Assembly (NCBI GenBank): GCA_050252075.1
Contig: JBFWLP010000040.1
Coordinates: 1 to 26,920 of the forward strand
Source of the DNA: JAAYGT01 sp050252075
GTDB lineage: Bacteria > Pseudomonadota > Gammaproteobacteria > Burkholderiales > Burkholderiaceae_B
Length of the DNA: 26,920 nt
Reading direction: 5' to 3'
Position numbers and translations under genes: made by a program. Positions within the stretch are counted from its first letter, which is position 1. The number at the start of each line of letters is the position of its first letter. The notes beneath the pieces are model-generated. The model saw nothing but the letters and a program-made list of their open reading frames with translations. It made no database searches and was not told the origin of the DNA. Below, piece after piece: positions 7,268 to 14,072 of the stretch.

Positions 7268-7480
7268 TTAGTACAGGCGCGGAGGCAATTGCTGGCTGCG
7301 AATACGCTTGTAGTGACGCTTGACGGCGGCAGCATGCTTGCGCTTGCGCTCGGCCGTGGGCTTTTCGTAGAACTCGCGCGAGCGCAGTTCGGTCAGCAAA
7401 CCAATTTTTTCGATGGTGCGCTTAAAGCGGCGAAGAGCGGCTTCAAACGGCTCGTTTTCCTTCAGACGAACGGTAGGCAT
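7268..7480 (-). CDS. rpsU: 30S ribosomal protein S21
   Basis: This 70-aa basic protein matches bS21 over its whole length: MPTVRLKENEPFEAALRRFK at the start, and a Lys/Arg-rich C-terminal helix with RKRKHAAAVKRHYKR. bS21 lies on the 30S platform and helps base pairing between the mRNA Shine-Dalgarno and the 16S 3' end. It is first in the rpsU-dnaG-rpoD macromolecular synthesis operon, which ties ribosome, replication and transcription initiation together. The YqeY/GatB-like gene often found between rpsU and dnaG in related bacteria is absent; the gap is 48 nt. Confidence 0.97.
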   Translation of the reverse strand: MPTVRLKENEPFEAALRRFKRTIEKIGLLTELRSREFYEKPTAERKRKHAAAVKRHYKRIRSQQLPPRLY

Positions 7481-7502
7481 GTAGAAAAAAGCCCCTTTTT
7501 AA

Positions 7503-7531
7503 AATTTAGAAAAATGAACGTTAACAAGCAA
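7503..7531 (-). promoter_or_regulatory. Candidate sigma-70 promoter for rpsU-dnaG-rpoD
   Basis: On the minus strand TTGCTT (7531-7526) is followed after 17 nt by TAAATT (7508-7503), 23 nt before the rpsU start codon. The match is moderate (3/6 and 4/6 to consensus), but the spacing is ideal and the region is locally AT-rich. An AAGGGG ribosome-binding stretch lies between it and the start codon. Confidence 0.4.
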
Positions 7532-7624
7532 GTTTAGCATGGGCGGGGGCCGGAGTAAAGAATGCCGCCCGGCCATGCGTCGTGGGGCCGGCGCAATGCA
7601 CGCCGCCCGGCACGATGAACGGTT

Positions 7625-8164
7625 TTACTTGCGCCCTTTGTTGATCCAGGTTTCCAGCTGATGGGGACGCAGGCTGTCGTAGTCTTCAAAGGGCTGGTGG
7701 ATCCAGGGGTTGGTGGGCAGCCGTTCAACGTGGTAATCGGGGGTGGCCAGGGAATGCCCTTTCCACCACAGCACGGCGGTGCGCAGTTCGGTAATGGCGG
7801 GGAATTGCTGGATCAGGTGGTCGCGCACGCGCATGAAGGTGTTGCCCGTATCGACCATGTCGTCTACCAGCAACACTTTGCCGTCGAGCGTGCCCCGGGT
7901 AATGGTGATGAACTGGGCGATGTCGAGCGCGCCTTGCTGGGTGCCGGCCGCTTCGCGATAGCTGCTGGTGGCAAGAATGCCCAGCGGCATATCGTAAATA
8001 CGGGAAAGTACGTCGCCCACGCGTACGCCGCCTCGGGCCAAACACAGGATTTTGTCGAATTTCCAGCCGGACTCGTGAACAATGAGTGCAAGGCGCTCGA
8101 TCAGGGTGTGGTAGTCGTCCCAGCTAACCCAAAGATCGCGATCGGTGCTTGGCGGCAAGTTCAT
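7625..8164 (-). CDS. Phosphoribosyltransferase (xanthine/hypoxanthine-guanine type fold)
   Basis: This 179-aa type I phosphoribosyltransferase carries the PRPP-binding motif VLLVDDMVDTGNTF in its second half. An ILCLARGGVRVGD segment at the first PRPP loop precedes it. Proteins of this type transfer phosphoribosyl groups between PRPP and a base; the substrate here is not determinable, though purine salvage is plausible. In related betaproteobacteria a gene of this type commonly follows purA, and here a decayed toxin-antitoxin locus separates them. I chose ATG 8164 (MNLPPSTDRD) over the longer frame from 8302 because the extra 46 residues look non-coding and GTGGGGA lies about 10 nt upstream of 8164. 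A TATCAT at 8204-8199 (minus) could be part of its own -10. Confidence 0.85.
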   Translation of the reverse strand: MNLPPSTDRDLWVSWDDYHTLIERLALIVHESGWKFDKILCLARGGVRVGDVLSRIYDMPLGILATSSYREAAGTQQGALDIAQFITITRGTLDGKVLLVDDMVDTGNTFMRVRDHLIQQFPAITELRTAVLWWKGHSLATPDYHVERLPTNPWIHQPFEDYDSLRPHQLETWINKGRK

Positions 8165-8386
8165 GGTGGTGTTTCCCCACTTTGTAAAAAAGATGTCAAT
8201 GATAAACCGGACACCGAGGGCCGGAAAAGCGGCGTGCAAAAAATGGCTGGCGTCAAGCCATTCGTACCAATCACGCAAGGCTTGAAACCATATATGGAGC
8301 AATAGGTTAACGCTGTTTCGTGCCGCTTGAAGGAAATGCGGCGTTGTGGACTGGGAGCCACATAAGAGCCTTGGGGAAGGCAGGCA
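8165..8386. other. Gene-free gap between antitoxin-like gene and phosphoribosyltransferase
   Basis: This 222-nt gap carries an open frame in continuation of the phosphoribosyltransferase, but no convincing start or conserved sequence. It probably holds that gene's promoter: a perfect TTGACA (8199-8194, minus) is present but lacks a properly spaced -10, and a TATCAT (8204-8199) lacks a good -35. Confidence 0.4.
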
Positions 8387-8689
8387 TCAGATAATGGCCT
8401 GCAAGCCCTTGTCAGCGATGATGTTCAACAACTTGAGTGCCGGGCCGGTGGGGTGGGTTTCGCCTTGCTCCCACTTGCGCACTGTGGATGCCGTGGTGTG
8501 CAGGTGAAGCGCAAACACCGACTGGCTGAACCTTAAGCCTTCGCGCAGCCGCTTGATATCGGCCGCGTCGAATTCCCGCACCGGCGGCGGGCAAATTGTG
8601 TCGAACTGACGCATCGTTACCTTGCCGATGGCGCCTGCCTCGCGAAGCGCCGCCAGGTCGCCGCGCAGCGATTCAATGATCTTGCTCAC
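8387..8689 (-). CDS. HTH antitoxin of a type II toxin-antitoxin module (NadS/HigA-like)
   Basis: This 100-aa protein has a C-terminal Xre/Cro-type helix-turn-helix: LRFSQSVFALHLHTTASTVR, then KWEQGETHPTGPALKLL. An N-terminal helical segment, MSKIIESLRGDLAALRE, precedes it. This layout is typical of NadS/HigA-like antitoxins that neutralise a RelE/HigB-type mRNA interferase and repress their own promoter. The GTG start at 8689 has an excellent GGAGG 6 nt upstream. Upstream in the same orientation lie only a short remnant of the toxin gene (8709-8816) and an intact promoter/operator (8816-8845). The antitoxin is therefore now an orphan, perhaps expressed directly from that promoter. It sits between purA and the phosphoribosyltransferase. 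Confidence 0.8.
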   Translation of the reverse strand: MSKIIESLRGDLAALREAGAIGKVTMRQFDTICPPPVREFDAADIKRLREGLRFSQSVFALHLHTTASTVRKWEQGETHPTGPALKLLNIIADKGLQAII

Positions 8690-8708
8690 AATGTACCTCC
8701 AGGAACGC

Positions 8709-8816
8709 CTAGCGGCTCAGCAGCGTGCGGTAGCCACCGCTCTTGCCCTCGCCGGGACGAGCTACCCGCCTCTTGCAAAGAGAGCCGCCCCAGTCCGCGT
8801 TATATCGACCCTCAAA
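8709..8816 (-). pseudogene. Remnant of RelE/HigB-like toxin gene
   Basis: The minus frame from 8816 to the TAG at 8711-8709 reads FEGRYNADWGGSLCKRR, then VARPGEGKSGGYRTLL-SR-stop. From memory this is the central block of RelE/HigB-type toxins paired with NadS-like antitoxins (consensus GxYDADLGGGLxKKRxARPGxGKSGGYRTL). The block has no start codon: an in-frame TAG precedes it, and roughly 40-50 N-terminal codons and the C-terminal third are missing. Its 5' edge touches the promoter -10, so a deletion seems to have fused the promoter to mid-toxin sequence. It ends 19 nt before the antitoxin start. It cannot encode a working toxin. Confidence 0.7.
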
Positions 8817-8845
8817 CTATACCCGTAACGGGTATATTTTTTCAA
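8816..8845 (-). promoter_or_regulatory. Toxin-antitoxin promoter with overlapping palindromic operator
   Basis: On the minus strand TTGAAA (8845-8840), an 18-nt spacer and TATAGT (8821-8816) form a strong sigma-70 promoter (5/6 and 5/6). The perfect palindrome TATACCCGTAACGGGTATA (8818-8836, 9-bp arms, 1-nt centre) covers the spacer and most of the -10. That is the expected position for an autorepressing antitoxin operator. The start point would fall near 8809, so the toxin remnant now forms the leader of the antitoxin mRNA. Confidence 0.7.
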
Positions 8846-8878
8846 TTCCCCGCCATGACAATGCAGTCATCGTGAAAC

Positions 8879-8902
8879 AAAAAAACCTGCACGTGGCAGG
8901 TT
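8879..8902 (-). terminator. purA: Rho-independent terminator downstream of purA
   Basis: On the minus strand AACCTGC-CACGT-GCAGGTT (8902-8884) forms a 7-bp stem with a 5-nt loop, and a run of T down to 8879 continues directly from it. This should end the purA transcript and separate it from the antitoxin and phosphoribosyltransferase genes. Confidence 0.75.
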
Positions 8903-8907
8903 GTTCA

Positions 8908-8932
8908 GTGGCCACCGCCTGGCGGTGGCCAC
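8908..8932. repeat. 25-bp perfect palindrome between purA and its terminator
   Basis: GTGGCCACCGCC (8908-8919) and its exact reverse complement (8921-8932) flank a single T. Transcribed, it gives a very stable GC-rich hairpin immediately before the terminator hairpin. It may stabilise the purA mRNA 3' end, act as a protein-binding site, or be a dispersed repeat element. Confidence 0.7.
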
Positions 8933-8942
8933 CCTTTCATGA

Positions 8943-8986
8943 CGCTTATGCGGCGCTTGTGCGGCGCTTGAGCAGCGCTTATGCTG
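8943..8986. repeat. Four imperfect 11-bp tandem repeats after purA
   Basis: CGCTTATGCGG, CGCTTGTGCGG, CGCTTGAGCAG and CGCTTATGCTG lie head to tail (8943-8986), 18 nt beyond the purA stop. The 11-bp period is not a multiple of three and is close to one DNA helical turn. They lie in the purA 3' untranslated region, with no coding role visible. Confidence 0.65.
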
Positions 8987-9004
8987 AGCGCCCTTTGCGC
9001 CGGC

Positions 9005-10300
9005 TTACCCCCCGAACGGGTGGTTCAGCACGATGGTTTCCATGCGGTCGGGGCCGGTGGACACCATGTCGATGGCGACGTCGCACACTTCGGCAATGCG
9101 CTCCAGGTAGCGGCGGGCGTTGACGGGCAGTTTGTCGTACTCGGTAATGCCCACGGTGCTTTCGGCCCAGCCGGGCATTTCTTCCAGTACGGGCTCGGCT
9201 TCGGCGGCGGCGTCGGCGCCGTAGGGCAGCACGTCGAGGAACTGGCCGCGGTAGCGGTAGCCGACACCGATCTTGATGGTTTCCAGGCCGTCAAGGACGT
9301 CGAGCTTGGTAACGCACAGGCCGGAAATGCCGTTGAGCATGACCGAGCGCTTGAGCGCGGCGCCGTCGAACCAGCCGCAGCGGCGCGGACGGCCGGTTAC
9401 CGAACCGAATTCCTTGCCAACGTGGGCCAGGTGGGCGCCGATGTCGTTGGTGAGTTCGGTGGGGAACGGGCCCGAGCCCACGCGGGTGCTGTAGGCCTTG
9501 GCAATGCCCAGCACATAGTTCAGCGATTGCGGGCCTACGCCGGCACCGGCGGCGGCGGCGCCCGACACGCAGTTGCTGCTGGTGACGAAGGGGTAGGTGC
9601 CGCTGTCGATGTCGAGCAGCGCGCCCTGGGCGCCTTCAAACAGCAGGCGCTGGCCGGCTTTTTGCGCCGCATACAGCAGGCTGGAGACATCGGCCACCAT
9701 GGGCTGCAGTTCGTCGGCAAAGGCCAGGGCCTGGTCGAGCACCTGCCTGGCGTCGATGGCGGTGCCGCCCAGGTACTGGGTGAGCACGAAGTTGTGGTAG
9801 TCGAGCAGTTCGTTCAGTTTCTGTTCGAACAGCTGGGGCGAGAACAGGTCTTGCACGCGCAGGGCGCGGCGGGCGACTTTGTCTTCGTAGGCGGGGCCGA
9901 TGCCGCGACCGGTGGTGCCGATTTTGCCGTCGCCTTTGCGGGCTTCGCGGGCCTGGTCAATGGCAACGTGGTACGGCAGGATCAGCGGGCAGGCCGGCGA
10001 GATTTTCAGGCGGCTGCGCACGTCGAGGCCGGCGGCTTCGAGCTCGGCAATTTCCTTCAGCAGGGCTTCGGGGGAAAGGACGACGCCGTTGCCGATATAG
10101 CAGGTGACGTGCGGGTGCATGATGCCCGAGGGAATAAGGCGCAGAATGGTTTTCTGGCCGTTGATCCACAGGGTATGGCCGGCATTGTGGCCGCCCTGGA
10201 AGCGCACGACGCCGCCGGCCGTTTCCGCTAACCAGTCGACAATTTTTCCTTTGCCTTCGTCACCCCACTGGGTGCCGATTACCACAATATTCTTGCTCAT
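9005..10300 (-). CDS. purA: Adenylosuccinate synthetase
   Basis: PurA condenses IMP and aspartate with GTP to adenylosuccinate, the first committed step to AMP. The N-terminal P-loop-like signature TQWGDEGKGKIVDW is present. FQGGHNAGHTLW, GIMHPHVTCYIGNG, the GTTGRGIGPAYEDK segment and GSVTGRPRRCGWFDG follow as expected. The enzyme is cytoplasmic. Length (431 aa from this start) is normal. I prefer ATG 10300 (MSKNIVVIG), which matches the usual family start; an in-frame ATG at 10309 adds three residues, and neither has a strong Shine-Dalgarno. It follows hisZ by about 80 nt, an order recalled from related betaproteobacteria. Confidence 0.96.
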   Translation of the reverse strand: MSKNIVVIGTQWGDEGKGKIVDWLAETAGGVVRFQGGHNAGHTLWINGQKTILRLIPSGIMHPHVTCYIGNGVVLSPEALLKEIAELEAAGLDVRSRLKISPACPLILPYHVAIDQAREARKGDGKIGTTGRGIGPAYEDKVARRALRVQDLFSPQLFEQKLNELLDYHNFVLTQYLGGTAIDARQVLDQALAFADELQPMVADVSSLLYAAQKAGQRLLFEGAQGALLDIDSGTYPFVTSSNCVSGAAAAGAGVGPQSLNYVLGIAKAYSTRVGSGPFPTELTNDIGAHLAHVGKEFGSVTGRPRRCGWFDGAALKRSVMLNGISGLCVTKLDVLDGLETIKIGVGYRYRGQFLDVLPYGADAAAEAEPVLEEMPGWAESTVGITEYDKLPVNARRYLERIAEVCDVAIDMVSTGPDRMETIVLNHPFGG

Positions 10301-10387
10301 AGTATTCATAAAAAGTGGCCCCTACGCTACCGCTACAGGCCATTAAGGGTTTAAACCATGCAATACCGTTGCGCGATGCCTTGCGCG

Positions 10388-11548
10388 TTAGCGGATTGCC
10401 CTTACCTGCCAGACGCCTTCATGCTGAACCAGTTCGCGGTCGACATTGAATTCGTCAAGGCGGTGCTGCTGGCCGGGCAGCAGCTGTACCACAATTTCTC
10501 CGGCGTCGCGCAAGCGACGAAGTTGTTCGGCCAGCGAGGCATCGGTGCCCCAGGGGGCGCGAATGGCGTTGGCACGGGGTGCGGGCGGCAGCCCCGACGA
10601 CAGCTTGCGCAGGTCGAGGCTGAAGCCGGTGGCCGGGCGGGCGCGCCCGAAGGCTTTGCCCACGCCGTCGTAGCGGCCGCCGCGTACCAGGGCGTCGTGC
10701 CAGCCTTCGGCATACACCGAAAACACCACGCCGGAATGGTAGCCGTAGCTGCCGCCGTCGGCCAGATCGACCGTGAAGACGTGGTCGGGCAAGGCCTGGA
10801 TAAGCGTTTCAAGGTCGGTGAGCGCCTGCTGCACGGCCGGCAGGGCCGGCAGTACCTGACGGGCACGCTGCAGAACCTGGGGCCCGCCGTACAGGGTGGT
10901 GAGCGTATGCAGCGCCTGGATGCTTTCGGGGCGTACCCCGGCAACGGTGTGCTGCAAGGCGGCCAGGCCGGGGTTGTCTTTGGCGCGCAGCAGATCGACG
11001 ATGTCGTCGGAGACGGCGGCCAGGGCGTCGTCGGACTGGATGATGGCGCGCAGCACCCCGGGGTGGTTCAGGTCGACGCGGGCATGGGCAACGCCGGCGC
11101 GGCGCACGCTTTCAAGGGCCAGGTCGATGATCTGGATGTCGGCCTGGAAGCCGGCATGGCCGAAGATTTCGGCGCCGATCTGGAGCAGTTCGCGGTCGGA
11201 CAGCAGGCCGGCCGGGCGGGCGTGCAGCACGGTGCCGCAGTAGCACAGGCGGGTAACCCCTTCGCGGTTCAGCAAATGTGCGTCGATGCGCGATACCTGC
11301 GGGGTGATGTCGGCCCGAACGCCCAGTGTGCGCCCCGACAGTTGATCGACCAGTTTGCAGGTGCGCAGGTTAAGGTCGCTACCTGTGCCCGAAAGCAGGG
11401 AGTCAAGGTATTCCACCAGCGGCGGCGCCACCAGCTCGAAGCCGTACGAACGATACAGGTCGAGAAGTTGCCGGCGCAGCTCTTCGATGCGGCGCGCTTC
11501 GGCCGGGAGGATATCGGCCAGACTTTCCGGCAATAACCACTTGGACAT
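10388..11548 (-). CDS. hisZ: ATP phosphoribosyltransferase regulatory subunit
   Basis: HisZ is a catalytically inactive histidyl-tRNA-synthetase paralogue that binds short-form HisG and gives it activity and histidine feedback in the first step of histidine synthesis. This 386-aa protein has the class II synthetase-like start WLLPESLADILPAEARRIEE, then GVRADITPQVSRIDAH (motif-2-like) and VLHARPAG. The C-terminal part lacks the anticodon-binding domain of true HisS, which is also present in this window (19969-21255). The start is supported by AAGG about 9 nt upstream. A terminator separates it from hflC, so it probably has its own promoter in 11549-11610, though none stands out. Confidence 0.93.
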   Translation of the reverse strand: MSKWLLPESLADILPAEARRIEELRRQLLDLYRSYGFELVAPPLVEYLDSLLSGTGSDLNLRTCKLVDQLSGRTLGVRADITPQVSRIDAHLLNREGVTRLCYCGTVLHARPAGLLSDRELLQIGAEIFGHAGFQADIQIIDLALESVRRAGVAHARVDLNHPGVLRAIIQSDDALAAVSDDIVDLLRAKDNPGLAALQHTVAGVRPESIQALHTLTTLYGGPQVLQRARQVLPALPAVQQALTDLETLIQALPDHVFTVDLADGGSYGYHSGVVFSVYAEGWHDALVRGGRYDGVGKAFGRARPATGFSLDLRKLSSGLPPAPRANAIRAPWGTDASLAEQLRRLRDAGEIVVQLLPGQQHRLDEFNVDRELVQHEGVWQVRAIR

Positions 11549-11610
11549 GATGCAGCCTTACTTCAACGTGGAAAGTGCAAAATTTGCGTGGCAAAAATTG
11601 CGTTGCAAAC

Positions 11611-11647
11611 AAAAAGCGACCTGGGGCGTAAGCCCGCCAAGTCGCTT
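11611..11647 (-). terminator. Rho-independent terminator between hflC and hisZ
   Basis: On the minus strand AAAGCGAC-TTGG-CGGGC ... GCCC-CAGG-TCGCTTTTT forms a long stem with a small loop and minor mismatches (11647-11613), followed by T5 and GTTTG. The complementary strand also has A/T flanks, so it may work in both directions. It would end the hflC transcript before hisZ. Confidence 0.7.
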
Positions 11648-11726
11648 TGCGGTGTGGTAAACAAAAACTTACGCGTTAGTATAAACCATTGAAAGTCATA
11701 AAGGAAACGCTTTGGCGGCGGCAGGC

Positions 11727-11750
11727 GCCCGGGCGGTGGTTCGCCCGGGC
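11727..11750 (-). other. GC-rich stem-loop directly after hflC
   Basis: GCCCGGGC (11727-11734) and GCCCGGGC (11743-11750) can pair around an 8-nt loop. The stem extends after an internal loop through GGCA (minus, just past the hflC stop) with TGCC. There is no U-tract, so it is more likely an mRNA 3'-end stabiliser or pause site than a terminator. Confidence 0.45.
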
Positions 11751-11762
11751 AACCGCTTGCCT

Positions 11763-12692
11763 TTAGTTGGCGGGCGCCAACCCCTGCCCTGCGGCCCCTT
11801 GGGGCGCCTGCCCTTGGGCGGTCAGGCCTTGGGGCGCGTTCCAGAACTTGAAGAAGTCGGACGACGGGCTGAGAACCAGGGCGTCGGACGGTTTGGAGAA
11901 CGCGGCGCGATAGCCTTCCAGGCTTTTGTAGAAGCTGTAGAACTGCGGGTTCTTGCCGTAGGCCTGGGCATAGATGGCGGCGGCGGATGCGTCGCCCTCG
12001 CCCATGACGGCCTGTGCTTCGGCATAGGCCTTGGCCAGACGCTCTTCGCGTTCGCGATCGGCCTGGGCGCGAATGCGTTCGCTGTCGGCACTACCCGAAG
12101 CGCGCAGGCGGTTGGCTTCCTGCTTGCGCTCGGCTTCCATGCGCCGGTACACCGATTCGGAAATTTCGGGAACGAAGTCGATGCGGCGCAGGCGCACGTC
12201 GACAATTTCAACCCCCAGGGGCCGGGCGCGCGCCGACACGTTTTCCAGCACTTCACGCATGATGGTGTCGCGCTCGTCGGCGATGACTTCCTTGACCGTG
12301 CGCCGGTTCACGGCGGCGTTCATGGCGTCGCGGATCTGGGCCTGCAGGCGCTCGACGGCGGCGCGGTCGTTGGCGCCGAAGGTAACGTAGTACTGACGCG
12401 CGTCGGCAATACGCCACTTCACGTAGGAATCGATGAGCAGGTTCTTTTTCTCGGCGGTCTGGATGCGCTCGGGATCGTTCGATTCAATGGTTTGCAGGCG
12501 TTTGTCGAGCAGCACCACGTTCTGGAACGGCGGGGGCAGCTTGAAATTCAGACCCGGTTCGGTAATGGTTTCGCGTACTTCGCCCAGTGCGAACAGCAAG
12601 GCGGCGTCGCGCTCGCGAACGACGAACACGCACGACGACAGCACTGCCAGAACAATGACCAGGCCGACAAGAATGGGAAAAAATCGTTGCAT
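11763..12692 (-). CDS. hflC: FtsH protease modulator HflC
   Basis: HflC is an SPFH/band-7 membrane protein that forms a large periplasmic-facing cage with HflK around FtsH and restrains its membrane-protein degradation. The 309-aa sequence begins with one hydrophobic segment (ILVGLVIVLAVLSSCVFVV, about residues 7-25). The band-7 domain follows (RERDAALLFALGEVRE to about residue 190), then a long Glu/Ala/Arg-rich coiled coil, then a Pro/Ala/Gly-rich tail. It starts 9 nt after the hflK stop, as expected for a translationally linked pair. Confidence 0.95.
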   Translation of the reverse strand: MQRFFPILVGLVIVLAVLSSCVFVVRERDAALLFALGEVRETITEPGLNFKLPPPFQNVVLLDKRLQTIESNDPERIQTAEKKNLLIDSYVKWRIADARQYYVTFGANDRAAVERLQAQIRDAMNAAVNRRTVKEVIADERDTIMREVLENVSARARPLGVEIVDVRLRRIDFVPEISESVYRRMEAERKQEANRLRASGSADSERIRAQADREREERLAKAYAEAQAVMGEGDASAAAIYAQAYGKNPQFYSFYKSLEGYRAAFSKPSDALVLSPSSDFFKFWNAPQGLTAQGQAPQGAAGQGLAPAN

Positions 12693-12701
12693 CGTGGCCT
12701 C

Positions 12702-14072
12702 TTAGCGGGAATACGGAGACGAGAGGTTGCCCGCGCTGTACGGATTGACGGGCACGCGCGGCGACGACGGCGAGGTGCCGGCCGGCGCAGTGCGCGGCGA
12801 AGACGACGAGGGTGAAGTACCCGCTGCGGCGGCACCGGCCGCCTTGCCTTCTACGCTGGCGCTGAACGATGTGCCACGATCGGCGGCCACCTGCCCCATG
12901 ATTTTGTCGAGCGGCAGATACAGCATGTTGTTGGCCGCAGTGGTGTCGACCATGATCTTGCTGGTGCGCTCCAGAATTTCCTGCATGGTGGACAAGTACA
13001 GGCGTTCACGGGTGACGTCAGGCGCCTTGGCGTATTCGGCCTCGATGCTGGTGAAGCGCGCCGCGTTACCGGTGGCGTCGCCCACCGCGCGGGCCCGGTA
13101 GCCTTCGGCATCTTGCAGCATGCGAGCCACCATACCTTCGGTTTCAGGCAGGATTTTGTTGGCGTAGGCATTCCCTTCGTTGATCTGGCGTTCGCGATCC
13201 TGGCCGGCTTTCACGGCATCGTCGAAGGCTGCCTGCACCTGTTCGGGCGGCTGCACGTTCTGAATAGCCACGGTGCTGATCTGGATACCGTTCCGGTAGC
13301 GATCAAGAATGTCTTGCGTTAAACGCTGCACTTCGGTGGCCACTTCGGTACGGCCTTCGTACAGAACGAAGTCCATCGTTTTGCGGCCCACGATTTCGCG
13401 CATGGCGGTTTCGGCGGCCTGGCGCACGGATTCGTCGGGGTCGGCCGTATTGAACAGGTAGGCCGGCGCGCCTTCAGGCATTAGGCGATATTGCACCACG
13501 TACTGCACGTCGACGATGTTTTCGTCGGTGGTGAGCATGAGGGATTCGGGCAATACCTTGTTGCGGGCGGTGCCGCGATACCCTACTTCAAAGGTACGCA
13601 GCTGCGCGATATTGACGGATTGATGTTCTTCGATGGGGTACGGCAAATGCCATTGCAGGCCGGGGCCCAGCGTTTTGGTGTAGGCGCCGAACTTGGTAAC
13701 GACCGCCACCTGCCCTTCCTGCACGATCAGGAAGCCGCTGGCCAGCCACAGGCCCACGCCCACCACCACGGCGCCCGCCACCATTTTGGGGGAGCCTTTG
13801 GGCAGCGAGGGGCCGTTGCCACCGTTACCGCCGGGGCCGCCGCCGAAGGGGTTGTTTCCGCCACGACGCGGACGACGCCCGAACAGCGAGCCTAAACGGT
13901 TGTTGAAATCACGCCAGACCTCGTCGAGGTCGGGGGGGCCATCGCCCTTGCCACCCGGACGGCGAGGGGGTTCGTTGCCGTTGTTGCCGCCCCCGTTGGC
14001 GCCGTTGTTGTTGCCGGAGCCGCCACTGCCGCGGCCCCAGCCCGGATCATTAAGATTAAATATTTTCGACAT
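12702..14072 (-). CDS. hflK: FtsH protease modulator HflK
   Basis: HflK is the partner of HflC in the HflKC-FtsH complex. It starts with a Gly/Asn/Pro-rich cytoplasmic segment (GRGSGGSGNNNGANGGG and onward). A DLDEVWRDFNNRLGSLFGRRP stretch and a transmembrane helix (MVAGAVVVGVGLWLASGFLIV) follow. Then come the band-7 domain (VQEGQVAVVTKFGAY) and a Ser/Pro/Ala-rich tail. I favour ATG 14072 (MSKIFNLNDPGWGR), because the LNDPGWGRG start is typical. ATGs at 14081 (with GGGA just upstream) and 14117 are in frame. All choices overlap the 3' end of hflX (17 nt for 14072). Confidence 0.93.
   Translation of the reverse strand: MSKIFNLNDPGWGRGSGGSGNNNGANGGGNNGNEPPRRPGGKGDGPPDLDEVWRDFNNRLGSLFGRRPRRGGNNPFGGGPGGNGGNGPSLPKGSPKMVAGAVVVGVGLWLASGFLIVQEGQVAVVTKFGAYTKTLGPGLQWHLPYPIEEHQSVNIAQLRTFEVGYRGTARNKVLPESLMLTTDENIVDVQYVVQYRLMPEGAPAYLFNTADPDESVRQAAETAMREIVGRKTMDFVLYEGRTEVATEVQRLTQDILDRYRNGIQISTVAIQNVQPPEQVQAAFDDAVKAGQDRERQINEGNAYANKILPETEGMVARMLQDAEGYRARAVGDATGNAARFTSIEAEYAKAPDVTRERLYLSTMQEILERTSKIMVDTTAANNMLYLPLDKIMGQVAADRGTSFSASVEGKAAGAAAAGTSPSSSSPRTAPAGTSPSSPRVPVNPYSAGNLSSPYSR

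Noticed and set aside
8194..8199. Perfect TTGACA (minus strand) upstream of the phosphoribosyltransferase
   Set aside because: The position 17 nt downstream reads GGAAAC, so it cannot be a normal sigma-70 promoter as it stands.
8165..8302. N-terminal extension of the phosphoribosyltransferase (46 extra residues)
   Set aside because: The extra sequence has no family resemblance and no ribosome site. The start at 8164 gives the normal N-terminus.
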